Shown in pieces: positions 1-5,902 of a stretch of DNA of 21,953 nt. Position 1 is the first letter of the stretch. Every line of letters starts with the position of its first letter. Both the position numbers and the translations under genes were made by a program. Below the pieces are notes generated by a model. That model saw only the letters and a program-made list of their open reading frames with translations, was not told where the DNA came from and searched no databases. Source of the stretch: JBBQHM01 sp038323965 (GTDB lineage: Bacteria > Verrucomicrobiota > Verrucomicrobiia > Chthoniobacterales > UBA10450); the NCBI GenBank assembly GCA_038323965.1, contig JBBQHM010000029.1, forward strand, positions 1-21,953, given 5' to 3'.

Positions 1-1
1 G

Positions 2-577
2 CACGATCAAGTCGTCCTGCGCGCGATCGATTGGCCGAACGATCGCCGTGATTCCGCAAGATTCTTCGAGGCGCTGAACTCGATCGCCGGCGAGTTCGGC
101 CCGGCCGACGAAATCGTGGTCGGGGTTGGGCCCGGTTCTTACGCGGGGACGCGCATCGCTATTAGCGCGGCGATCGGACTCCAATTCGCATGGAAATCCG
201 CGCTCACAGGATTCCCATCGATTTGTGCGTTGAACGTTTCTGATTCCGACTTCTGGGTTATCGGCGACGCACGTCGCGAAAGCTTCTTCGCGGCGCGAGT
301 TCGCGAGCGGATTTTTGTGGAAGGTCCATTGCTTTGCACACGCCAGGAAATGGAGACACGGTTGACCGCTATGGATTCAAGGACGGCGCTCTATTCTTCA
401 GAGGAGCTGGGACTGTCAACGGCCGTGTCGATTGCTTTTCCAAGCGCTATTAATCTCGGCAAAATGGCAGCGGCCAAAAGCCCGGGTGCAGTCGTAATTC
501 CTTTGCAGCCGATGTATCTACGCGAGCCGCACATCACGGAAGCGAAACCGAAAACTCTGCGCACCCAAAACCGATGA
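2..577 (+). CDS. tsaB: tRNA t6A37 threonylcarbamoyltransferase complex subunit TsaB (5' partial)
   Basis: TsaB is the non-catalytic, ASKHA-fold partner of TsaD in the complex that makes N6-threonylcarbamoyladenosine at position 37 of ANN-decoding tRNAs in the cytoplasm. The frame is open from base 2, so the N-terminus (about 30-35 residues, including the usual first strand) lies outside the window. The diagnostic stretch is the glycine-rich GVGPGSYAGTRI segment followed by AISAAIGLQFA, matching the family pattern GxGPGSFTGxRIG. Further on comes a fold-consistent block, VIGDARRESFFAARV, corresponding to the DARMGEVY region. A GTG at 116 lies inside the conserved core and is not the true start. 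The TGA stop overlaps the ATG of alr (ATGA), which implies translational coupling. Close linkage of tsaB with alr is also seen in some other bacteria, such as actinobacteria. Identification is firm; the missing N-terminus is only a window-edge effect. Confidence 0.9.
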   Translation, partial: HDQVVLRAIDWPNDRRDSARFFEALNSIAGEFGPADEIVVGVGPGSYAGTRIAISAAIGLQFAWKSALTGFPSICALNVSDSDFWVIGDARRESFFAARVRERIFVEGPLLCTRQEMETRLTAMDSRTALYSSEELGLSTAVSIAFPSAINLGKMAAAKSPGAVVIPLQPMYLREPHITEAKPKTLRTQNR

Positions 578-1686
578 CCGAATTGCCGACCCCACGGTGC
601 TGGGTGGAAATTTCATGCGACGCACTGCGGCACAATCTCACGCTCGCTAAAAAGCAGGCGGGCGCCGCGGTGGAATTGCTCGCAATCGTGAAGGCGAACG
701 CCTACGGCCACGGCATGCTCGGCGTGGCGCGGGCGCTCGCGGAAAGCGTGCAATTGTTTGGCGTCGCGAACTTGGAAGAGGCGCTCGCCCTGCGCCGCGA
801 ACTGGCGCACCCCATCATCATACTCGGCCCGGCTTTGCCAGAGGAGATCACTCCGATTGTAGAAAATGGCTTCATTCCATCGGTGTCGACGCTGGAGGAG
901 GCGGAATTGTTTTCGCATAGCGGCCGTGGGACATCCGGGGGCACAAAACTAAATGTGAAAATCGATACCGGCATGGGCCGCATGGGTATGCTCGAGAATA
1001 TCGCCGTCGCTACCTTGAAAGGTATCGCCGCGTTGAGTGACGTGACCGTTCATAGTATCTCGACGCATCTGCCAGTCTCGAATGAGGATGCCACTTTCAC
1101 GCGAGAGCAGCTCGCCCGTTTTTCCGGACTCGTGCAGCAGCTGCGGGAAGTTGTTCCATACAGTTTCAAGGTCCACGCACTGCAAAGCGCAGGTCTCTTT
1201 GCCTTTAATGAAGAGACATTCGATATCGTTCGTGCCGGTATGGTGCTGTATGGAATTCCTTCGCTGCCGGATTTGAAGATTGACCTGCAACCGGCCATGA
1301 CGTGGAAGACGCGAGTCGCGCTCATCCGAGACGTCCCGGCCGGACACGGAATTAGTTATGGACGGACTTTCATCACGCCGAAACCGATGCGCGTGGCCAC
1401 GCTTTCCGCGGGTTACGCAGATGGATATCCGCGCCATCTTTCAAGTCGCGACGCTTCCGTTTTAATTCGGGGAAATCGCTGCGCGCTGCTCGGACGGGTG
1501 ACGATGGATTTGATGGTGGTAGACGTAACGGATGTTCCAGAGGTTAAGACCGGTGAGGAGGCGGTTCTGATGGGCCGACAGGGAGATAATGAAGTTTCCT
1601 GCGTCGAACTCGCGGATCGTGCCGGCACGATTACGTGGGAAATAACTACGAGGATCGGCAGCCGCGTGCAACGCGTTTACACCTGA
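574..1686 (+). CDS. alr: Alanine racemase (PLP-dependent)
   Basis: Converts L-alanine to D-alanine in the cytoplasm, supplying D-Ala for peptidoglycan. The 370-residue length is normal. The N-terminal TIM barrel carries the PLP lysine K40 in VKANAYGHG. The second catalytic base is Y262 in the C-terminal beta domain, in GISYGRTF, where families usually have VSYG. Other family segments are IDTGMGRMG (substrate/PLP barrel), RAGMVLYG, SAGYADGYPR and GRVTMDLMVVDV. In the last of these, the cysteine common in the motif GRVCMDQ is threonine, a tolerated variation. The ATG at 574 overlaps the tsaB stop. The TGA at 1684-1686 overlaps the ATG of the next gene (TGATG), so the three genes appear coupled. 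No separate promoter is visible. Function is clear; whether this is the biosynthetic or a catabolic copy cannot be seen, but the housekeeping context favours biosynthesis. Confidence 0.96.
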   Translation: MTELPTPRCWVEISCDALRHNLTLAKKQAGAAVELLAIVKANAYGHGMLGVARALAESVQLFGVANLEEALALRRELAHPIIILGPALPEEITPIVENGFIPSVSTLEEAELFSHSGRGTSGGTKLNVKIDTGMGRMGMLENIAVATLKGIAALSDVTVHSISTHLPVSNEDATFTREQLARFSGLVQQLREVVPYSFKVHALQSAGLFAFNEETFDIVRAGMVLYGIPSLPDLKIDLQPAMTWKTRVALIRDVPAGHGISYGRTFITPKPMRVATLSAGYADGYPRHLSSRDASVLIRGNRCALLGRVTMDLMVVDVTDVPEVKTGEEAVLMGRQGDNEVSCVELADRAGTITWEITTRIGSRVQRVYT

Positions 1687-2051
1687 TGTTTCAAATCATA
1701 TTTAACGAACTGAGCGCGAGTGAAATGTCGGCCCTGCCGAAGTCCCTGCAACTTGAGCTTCTGGCCGAGTTCCAGATTTTGCCGGATGATCTTGATAAGC
1801 TTGCCGACAGTCGATTCGGGCTGATTGAGCGCGAAGGGAAAAAGCTTTATCGTTATCGCGCGAAAGATTACCGGATTTATTTTGCGCGCACCGGCGAGGG
1901 GATCACGGTGCACCGAGTCCTGCACAAGAACACGTTTCGGGACTTTCTTTTCCGCAGCAAACTGCCGCTGGCAGAAGACGATCAGCTCGGGAGCAATCGA
2001 GAGTTCTGGAAACTCATCGAGCAGGGCGAGAAGACGCGGAAGAAGTCGTAA
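1686..2051 (+). CDS. RelE/ParE-like small protein, no antitoxin partner visible
   Basis: A 121-residue protein. The start chosen is the ATG at 1686, which shares its A with the alr stop; an in-frame start at 1635 would lie inside alr and add 17 unlikely residues. The central block KLYRYRAKDYRIYFAR, followed by GITVHRVLHKNTFRDFLFR, follows the RelE/ParE fold pattern: a strand with arginines, the YRIYF strand, then a strand ending in a basic H/K-N-T-F segment. Upstream helices occupy about residues 8-40. The C-terminal part (about 95-121) is an extra charged helix with FWKLIEQGEK. Real toxin genes of this superfamily normally sit next to a small antitoxin gene. Here the upstream gene is alr, and the downstream side is hairpins and a convergent operon. 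It may be a domesticated or regulatory relative rather than a toxin. The fold assignment is by pattern only, and the activity is unknown. Confidence 0.65.
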   Translation: MFQIIFNELSASEMSALPKSLQLELLAEFQILPDDLDKLADSRFGLIEREGKKLYRYRAKDYRIYFARTGEGITVHRVLHKNTFRDFLFRSKLPLAEDDQLGSNREFWKLIEQGEKTRKKS

Positions 2052-2070
2052 CATCGGCATCCTGCCGATG
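2052..2070. terminator. Hairpin directly after the alr-operon stop codon
   Basis: Perfect 8-bp inverted repeat: CATCGGCA at 2052-2059, loop TCC, TGCCGATG at 2063-2070. It begins on the base after the TAA of the RelE-like gene. There is no T-tract, so intrinsic termination on the plus strand is uncertain. Its arms share seven bases with the second hairpin at 2085-2103, which suggests a repeated palindromic unit. Confidence 0.5.
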
Positions 2071-2084
2071 ACTTAAGACGGGGA

Positions 2085-2103
2085 CATCGGCTGGAAGCCG
2101 ATG
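2085..2103. terminator. Second matching hairpin, abutting the rpsR stop codon
   Basis: Perfect 8-bp inverted repeat: CATCGGCT at 2085-2092, loop GGA, AGCCGATG at 2096-2103. On the minus strand it begins on the base after the TAG of rpsR. Seven bases of each arm (CATCGGC/GCCGATG) equal those of the hairpin at 2052-2070. Together the pair sits between two converging operons and probably protects transcript ends or stops transcription from both sides. It could also be a copy of a dispersed palindromic repeat. Confidence 0.5.
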
Positions 2104-2343
2104 CTACTTCATCAACAACACTGAACGGCTACGCTTGATCTCGCGCGTGATCTTCCGGTGCATGTGCGCTGGCATCCCGGTGACGCGGCGAGGCAGGATC
2201 TTGCCACTCTCGGTCACAAATTTCTTCAGCAGGTCGGGATTTTTGTAGTCGATCGCTTCAGTCGCGATATCGATGCGGCGCCGGGGCATCGTGCGGTTGG
2301 CACGGCGGAATGCGGAACGGCGTTTTGGTGTTTTCGGTTGCAT
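2104..2343 (-). CDS. rpsR: Small ribosomal subunit protein bS18
   Basis: Binds 16S rRNA next to bS6 on the platform of the 30S subunit. The 79-residue protein has a basic N-terminal arm (PKTPKRRSAFRRANR) and the S18 core: IDYKNPDLLKKFVTESGKI, then LPRRVTGMPAHMHRKITREI and KRSRSVLLM. It contains no cysteine, so it is a zinc-independent type. Start is the ATG at 2343, three bases after the rpmG stop, so it is the last gene of the dksA-rpmG-rpsR operon. This differs from the common rpsF-rpsR-rplI order; no S6 or L9 gene is nearby. Several internal methionines exist (for example residue 19), but the full-length form agrees with the basic arm typical of the family. Confidence 0.93.
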   Translation of the reverse strand: MQPKTPKRRSAFRRANRTMPRRRIDIATEAIDYKNPDLLKKFVTESGKILPRRVTGMPAHMHRKITREIKRSRSVLLMK

Positions 2344-2346
2344 TGG

Positions 2347-2520
2347 TTAGCGGGTCTCGCGGTGAAGCGTATGCCGTTTCAGGAACGGATTATACTTCTT
2401 TTTCTCAAGGCGATTTGGAGTACGCGGGCTCTTCTTATTGCGCTTGGTCATGTAGCGCGAGGCAGGTTTTCCCTCCGCCTTTGCCTCGGTGCATTCCAGT
2501 GTAACGATCTCCTGTGCCAT
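2347..2520 (-). CDS. rpmG: Large ribosomal subunit protein bL33, zinc-free type
   Basis: A 57-residue protein too short for many gene callers. It starts MAQEIVTLECTEAK and continues SRYMTKRNKKSPRTPNRLEK, then KKYNPFLKRHTLHRETR. The YMTKRNKK..P.RLEKKKYNP.L+RH pattern is that of L33, with a short insertion (EAKAEGKP) before it. Only one cysteine (residue 10) is present, so the zinc-ribbon CxxC pairs are absent and this is a C-minus form. L33 lies near the E site of the 50S subunit. The start is the ATG at 2520. A GAGGA ribosome-binding motif about nine bases upstream lies inside the end of dksA, whose stop is five bases away. The stop TAA at 2347-2349 is followed three bases later by rpsR, so the three are almost certainly co-translated. 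Confidence 0.9.
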   Translation of the reverse strand: MAQEIVTLECTEAKAEGKPASRYMTKRNKKSPRTPNRLEKKKYNPFLKRHTLHRETR

Positions 2521-2525
2521 AAATT

Positions 2526-3305
2526 CTAGTCCTCGCTGCTCTTAGCTTCAGGCTTTTCTTCTTCCTCGCCTTCCGGCGCTTCGTCATCGGTGAGGCCGAA
2601 GAGCGAAGTCACCGATTGCCGGACTCTCGACTGCTTATTCTGCTTCTCGAGCTGTGACTGACATTCCACGGTACAACGAGCGAAGGGAATTGCTTCCAAA
2701 CGCATGTGCGGAATCGGTTTGTTCGACATTTCGCACACTCCGTACGTGCCCTGCTCGATTCGTTTCAACGCCTGGTCGATCTCGTAAAGAGCATCCTGTT
2801 CCTGCGACAAAAGGCTAAGCGCGAAATCGCGGTCGTAAGCGTCGGAACCGGCATCGGCCTGATGCATTCCGAAAGCCGATGCTTCGCTCCCTTCCGCGCG
2901 GGAACGCAAAGTGTCCTGCGCCACACCAGCCATGGAATCGACCATGGAGTCGCGGAGTTGCAGCAATTTGTCTCGCTGACCTTTGGTGAAGGCATCGAGG
3001 CGCTTCGGGGCGCGATTCGCCTTGGCCGGGAGAAGCGCAGCGCGACTCGAGTTATTGTTGGTCGGTCGAGCAGCCACCGGCTTCGCGGATTTTTTCGCCT
3101 TGGCGGGAGCTGACTTTTTCGGAGCCGGTTTTGCGGTCTTTTTGGCCGCTGCCTTGCCTGATTTCTTTGCGGAAGGTTTGTTTGCAGCCTTGCGTGCCGG
3201 CTTAACAGGTTTCTTTACAGCCTTACGCGCCGGCTTGGTAGGCTTGCGGGCAGTGGCTTTTTTTACCGGTTTCTTCGGCTGTTTTTTCTTCTTCGGAGTC
3301 GCCAT
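2526..3305 (-). CDS. DksA/TraR-family regulator with a lysine/alanine-rich H1-like tail
   Basis: A 259-residue protein from the ATG at 3305; a TTG at 3347 is also in frame but adds implausible sequence. Residues 1-100 are a very basic low-complexity tail of K, A and P repeats resembling histone H1 tails. Residues 103-220 match DksA: a coiled coil, then SDAYDRDFAL (155-163) at the place of the acidic tip motif DxxDxA that enters the RNA polymerase secondary channel. The zinc finger follows: C191-x2-S194 ... C211-x3-C215, so one of the four usual cysteines is serine. A highly acidic end (239-259) follows. DksA proteins modulate transcription initiation with ppGpp, notably at ribosomal promoters. 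Here the gene leads an operon with L33 and S18, which fits a growth-rate role. The tail may add DNA binding; that is inference. Not every DksA relative acts on polymerase, so the symbol is left blank. Confidence 0.85.
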   Translation of the reverse strand: MATPKKKKQPKKPVKKATARKPTKPARKAVKKPVKPARKAANKPSAKKSGKAAAKKTAKPAPKKSAPAKAKKSAKPVAARPTNNNSSRAALLPAKANRAPKRLDAFTKGQRDKLLQLRDSMVDSMAGVAQDTLRSRAEGSEASAFGMHQADAGSDAYDRDFALSLLSQEQDALYEIDQALKRIEQGTYGVCEMSNKPIPHMRLEAIPFARCTVECQSQLEKQNKQSRVRQSVTSLFGLTDDEAPEGEEEEKPEAKSSED

Positions 3306-3315
3306 AAAAGGACAA

Positions 3316-3333
3316 GGCGCCGTGCTCGGCGCC
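3316..3333. promoter_or_regulatory. GC-rich hairpin in the dksA leader
   Basis: Perfect 6-bp inverted repeat GGCGCC-gtgctc-GGCGCC, ending 10 bases before the dksA ATG. The region between hairpin and ATG (TTGTCCTTTT in sense direction) has no Shine-Dalgarno motif. The hairpin may influence translation start or mark the transcript 5' end. This is sequence structure only. Confidence 0.35.
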
Positions 3334-3351
3334 AAGCGGAGGGTCAATTAA

Positions 3352-3387
3352 GGGCAATTCGCCCGGGGCGCAAGGGGAGATTTCCCC
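3352..3387. other. Two short hairpins between permease and dksA
   Basis: The 88-base gap between the permease stop (3394) and the dksA start (3305) contains GGGC-aattc-GCCC (3352-3364) and GGGGA-gatt-TCCCC (3374-3387). The second begins seven bases after the permease stop codon in transcription direction and could be a weak terminator. There is no following T-tract. A dksA promoter is expected in this gap, but no convincing -35/-10 pair could be picked. Confidence 0.3.
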
Positions 3388-3393
3388 GTAAAA

Positions 3394-4188
3394 TCAGGAG
3401 CTTGCGCTCGAGTATCGGCGGAGGGCAAACTTCCAAAAAAGCCGCGCTAGCCAGGAAACGAGGATGGTGGCGAGAACGAAGTACAACATGAGCTGCACGG
3501 GATGCTCGAGAGGCTTGATCAGGAGCCGCGAGGGAACGTTCGCCACCGCCACGACTGGAATGATCCAGCTGAAAATAAAGCGGAACAGTCTCGGAAATAT
3601 CGTGTCCGGATAACGGGCAATATTCAGGAAATTGAAATAGCCATAAACCAGCCCTTGGGCGCGCACGATCCAGAAGCTAACCGCGGCGAGCGCGAGCATG
3701 ATTGAGTAATGCACGGCGATGCCGAAACCGATTGCAATGAGGTAAAGTCCTATCATGGCGAGAGGTGGAACCACGTGCAGTTGAGCGAGTGAAAAGCAGA
3801 CCACGCCGGCGCCGAGCAGGGCATTGAGAACGCTATCGAGACCGAATTGCTTGGTGGAAACGGCGAACTGGCTATCGATCGGTAAGACGAGAAGCGAGTC
3901 GAGTTTGCCGGTGCGGACCAACTCCGGAATGTTCGAGACGTTGACAAAGAAGAACGCCTGAAATAATTGCGCGATCATTTGATGGGTGCCAACAAGCAGG
4001 ACGACTTCCCATTTCGTCCAATCGCCGATGCGATCGACATTCCCGAAGATGATGCCGAAAAAAACGATCTGGCCGGCGAACCAGAGAAGCTCAACCAGCA
4101 TCCAGAGAATAAAATTTGCCTTGAAGCTCATCTCGCGGATGAGCGAGTTGCGCAGCATGATCCCGTATATTTCGAGGTAGCGGCGCAT
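3394..4188 (-). CDS. ABC-2 type permease, DUF990/viologen-exporter-like (first of a split pair)
   Basis: A 264-residue inner-membrane protein with about six hydrophobic helices (for example residues 26-49, 61-82, 118-140, 143-165 and 231-252). A family signature lies after the second helix: residues 91-105, V-R-T-G-K-L-D-S-L-L-V-L-P-I-D, matching the pattern [IV]RxGx[LI][DN]xxLxxP[IV][DN] of the ABC2_membrane_6 (DUF990) permeases. The same signature occurs in the permease at 5884-6690. Such permeases normally work as a heteromeric pair with one separate ATPase encoded next to them. No ATPase gene is present here, so the substrate and energy source are unknown. The gene diverges from the rhodanese (start 4240) and would have been directly downstream of the second permease if the rhodanese-MFS block were absent. 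Start ATG at 4188 gives a normal family N-terminus. Confidence 0.82.
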   Translation of the reverse strand: MRRYLEIYGIMLRNSLIREMSFKANFILWMLVELLWFAGQIVFFGIIFGNVDRIGDWTKWEVVLLVGTHQMIAQLFQAFFFVNVSNIPELVRTGKLDSLLVLPIDSQFAVSTKQFGLDSVLNALLGAGVVCFSLAQLHVVPPLAMIGLYLIAIGFGIAVHYSIMLALAAVSFWIVRAQGLVYGYFNFLNIARYPDTIFPRLFRFIFSWIIPVVAVANVPSRLLIKPLEHPVQLMLYFVLATILVSWLARLFWKFALRRYSSASS

Positions 4189-4239
4189 CCCTGATTATAG
4201 AGTGGATTGCGTGGCTGGAAAACAGGCGGAAGCTGCTCG

Positions 4240-4605
4240 ATGACCGAAGCGAACCGTTTTCAGAAGCTGGTGATTGATGCGAAAACGCGAATTAAAGAGA
4301 TCTCGCCGGCAGAGGTCGCAGGCGAGGTAAAAAGCGGGAAGTCGATCGTCATCGACGTCCGGGACGGCGACGAGACGGCCGCCGGCAATATCCAGGAGGC
4401 GAAGAATATAAGCCGGGGGACGCTGGAGATCGAAATCGAGGAGATCGCGCCGGATCTGGCGACGCCGATCATTTGTTATTGCGGCGGCGGCGGTCGTTCG
4501 GCGCTGGCGGCGGAGAGTCTGCAGCGGATGGGTTACACGAATGTGAGGTCCATTGCGGGCGGATTTAAAGCGTGGCAGGCGGAGGGTCTGCCCGTCGCAA
4601 GGTAA
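4240..4605 (+). CDS. Single-domain rhodanese-like sulfurtransferase
   Basis: A 121-residue cytoplasmic protein. Start chosen is the ATG at 4240 (MTEANRF...); a TTG at 4207 would add 11 residues with no support. The rhodanese fold is seen as the EISPAEVAGEVKSG helix, the VIDVRDGDE strand (residues 37-45, the usual DvR-x-E motif), NIQEAKNISRG and the active-site strand IICYCGGGGRS. The catalytic cysteine is C81, with loop C-G-G-G-G-R86. GYTNVRSIAGGFKAWQAEG (99-116) closes the fold with the typical GG-x-W segment. Rhodaneses carry persulfide sulfur on the cysteine; a C-GGGG-RS loop is glycine-rich and open, so sulfur transfer rather than phosphatase activity is likely. The partner is unknown. 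It lies 97 bases upstream of an MFS gene, and the pair interrupts two minus-strand permease genes. Confidence 0.88.
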   Translation: MTEANRFQKLVIDAKTRIKEISPAEVAGEVKSGKSIVIDVRDGDETAAGNIQEAKNISRGTLEIEIEEIAPDLATPIICYCGGGGRSALAAESLQRMGYTNVRSIAGGFKAWQAEGLPVAR

Positions 4606-4624
4606 AATTCATTATTATAAAGCG

Positions 4625-4707
4625 GTCATTCCGAGCGAAACCGAGGAACCCCGCGACATCAGCTCTAGCTAATGTAACTGGGTCCCTCGGCTCGCACTCG
4701 GGATGAC
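4625..4707. repeat. Imperfect inverted repeat (about 27-bp arms) carrying the MFS start codon
   Basis: The left arm 4625-4651 begins GTCATTCCGAGCGAAACCGA and ends GGAACCC. The right arm 4680-4707, read on the other strand, begins GTCATCCCGAGTGCGAGCCG and ends AGGGACCC. The arms match apart from a few substitutions and two one-base gaps, around a 28-base centre. It resembles the GTCAT(C/T)C(C/T)GAGCG... palindromic extragenic elements dispersed in many soil bacterial genomes. The ATG at 4703, start of the MFS gene, is inside the right arm (CGGGATGAC). It could act as an mRNA hairpin occluding that start, as a terminator for the rhodanese gene, or as a non-autonomous mobile element. Confidence 0.65.
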
Positions 4708-5902
4708 AACAAAAAACATACGCTGGCTGAATTCGACAGTGCTCGGCGTCGGGCTCGCGTCGTTCTTCAGCGATTGGTCGCATGAGATAGCGACGGCTAC
4801 GATGCCGGCATTTCTCGCGACCATCGGCGCTTCCGCGGTCGCGCTCGGTTTGATCGAAGGCGTTTCCGACGGGTTGTCGAGTTTCGCGAAGCTCGGGTCC
4901 GGTTTTTACACCGATAAATTGCAACGGCGGAAACCGATTGCGGTGGGTGGATATCTCGTTACCGCGATCGCGACGGCATGTTTCGCCTTCGCGACGAATG
5001 CATGGCACGTCCTCGCCGCGCGCGCGACGGCGTGGCTTGGACGCGGAATCCGAACACCGGTGCGCAAGGCGTTGCTCGCGGGAGCGGTGCCGCGGGAAGC
5101 GTACGGGCGCGCCTTCGGACTCGAGCGCCTCATGGACACGCTTGGAGCGATCGTGGGCCCGCTTTCCGCGCTTTGGCTGCTCAACGCATCGGGCCACAAC
5201 TTCAGGCTGGTCTTCGCCTGCACGATTGTGCCGGGCTTGATGGCTGCCGCGGTGATTGCATTCCTGGTGAAGGAACGAACGCGGGCAGTGGTCCCGCATA
5301 TTTCCTTCGGCGAACGGCTGCGGGCCTTGCCGCGGAATTATCGGCGATTCCTCGTCGGCGTGGGCCTTTTCGGCGCGGGTGATTTTGCGCACTCGATGTT
5401 GATCCTTCTCGCGACTCAAAAACTTTCGCCCCTCATTGGTGTTGGGCGCGCCGCCACTATCGCCGTCACGCTCTACGTGCTGCATAATATTTTCTACGCA
5501 GCATTCTCCTACATTGGCGGATGGCTCGGCGATCGATGGCCGAAGAAATGGTTGCTCGCGGCCGGTTACGGCATCGGAGCGTTGATGGCGATTGCGATCG
5601 TCACCTTACCGCCGCAGATCGCCAGCTTCGCGCTTGTCTTCCTGCTGGGCGGCGTGTGCGTTGCTTTGCAGGAGACCTTGGAAGATGCCTTCTGCGCCGA
5701 GCTAGTGGGCGAAGCTCATCACGGAATGGCGTTCGGCGTTCTGGCCACGGTCAATGGTATTGGCGACATGATCTCGAGCGTGCTGGTTGGAATCCTGTGG
5801 TCGCTCTACGGCACACAGGTCGCGTTTACATTCAGCGCGATTCTATTCATTGCCGGCGCCCTCCTGATTACTCGGGTCGAAAGTCAACCGCCGACGGCTT
5901 GA
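4703..5902 (+). CDS. Major facilitator superfamily transporter
   Basis: A 399-residue protein with the roughly 12 hydrophobic segments of an MFS carrier. The first segment contains GVGLASFFSDWSHEIATATM, typical of a group of uncharacterised MFS efflux proteins (xxFFxDxSxE motif). The loop between helices 2 and 3 carries the MFS motif A variant GSGFYTDKLQRRKPIAVGGY (residues 72-91). Another family block is ARATAWLGRGIRTPVRKALL, then YGRAFGLERLMDTLGAIVGP. A second motif-A-like loop, GGWLGDRWPKKW, marks the C-terminal half. The substrate cannot be deduced. The ATG at 4703 lies within the right arm of an inverted repeat and has no clear ribosome-binding motif. The 3' end overlaps the convergent permease gene by 19 bases. 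It lies in the same direction as the rhodanese and may be co-transcribed with it. Confidence 0.87.
   Translation: MTTKNIRWLNSTVLGVGLASFFSDWSHEIATATMPAFLATIGASAVALGLIEGVSDGLSSFAKLGSGFYTDKLQRRKPIAVGGYLVTAIATACFAFATNAWHVLAARATAWLGRGIRTPVRKALLAGAVPREAYGRAFGLERLMDTLGAIVGPLSALWLLNASGHNFRLVFACTIVPGLMAAAVIAFLVKERTRAVVPHISFGERLRALPRNYRRFLVGVGLFGAGDFAHSMLILLATQKLSPLIGVGRAATIAVTLYVLHNIFYAAFSYIGGWLGDRWPKKWLLAAGYGIGALMAIAIVTLPPQIASFALVFLLGGVCVALQETLEDAFCAELVGEAHHGMAFGVLATVNGIGDMISSVLVGILWSLYGTQVAFTFSAILFIAGALLITRVESQPPTA

Noticed and set aside
949..1437. A 162-residue minus-strand frame within alr
   Set aside because: Antisense shadow of alr, no motif and no ribosome-binding site.
4565..5485. A 306-residue minus-strand open frame over the MFS gene
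   Set aside because: The sequence is Arg/His/Cys-rich with no family pattern, and it is antisense to a clear transporter.
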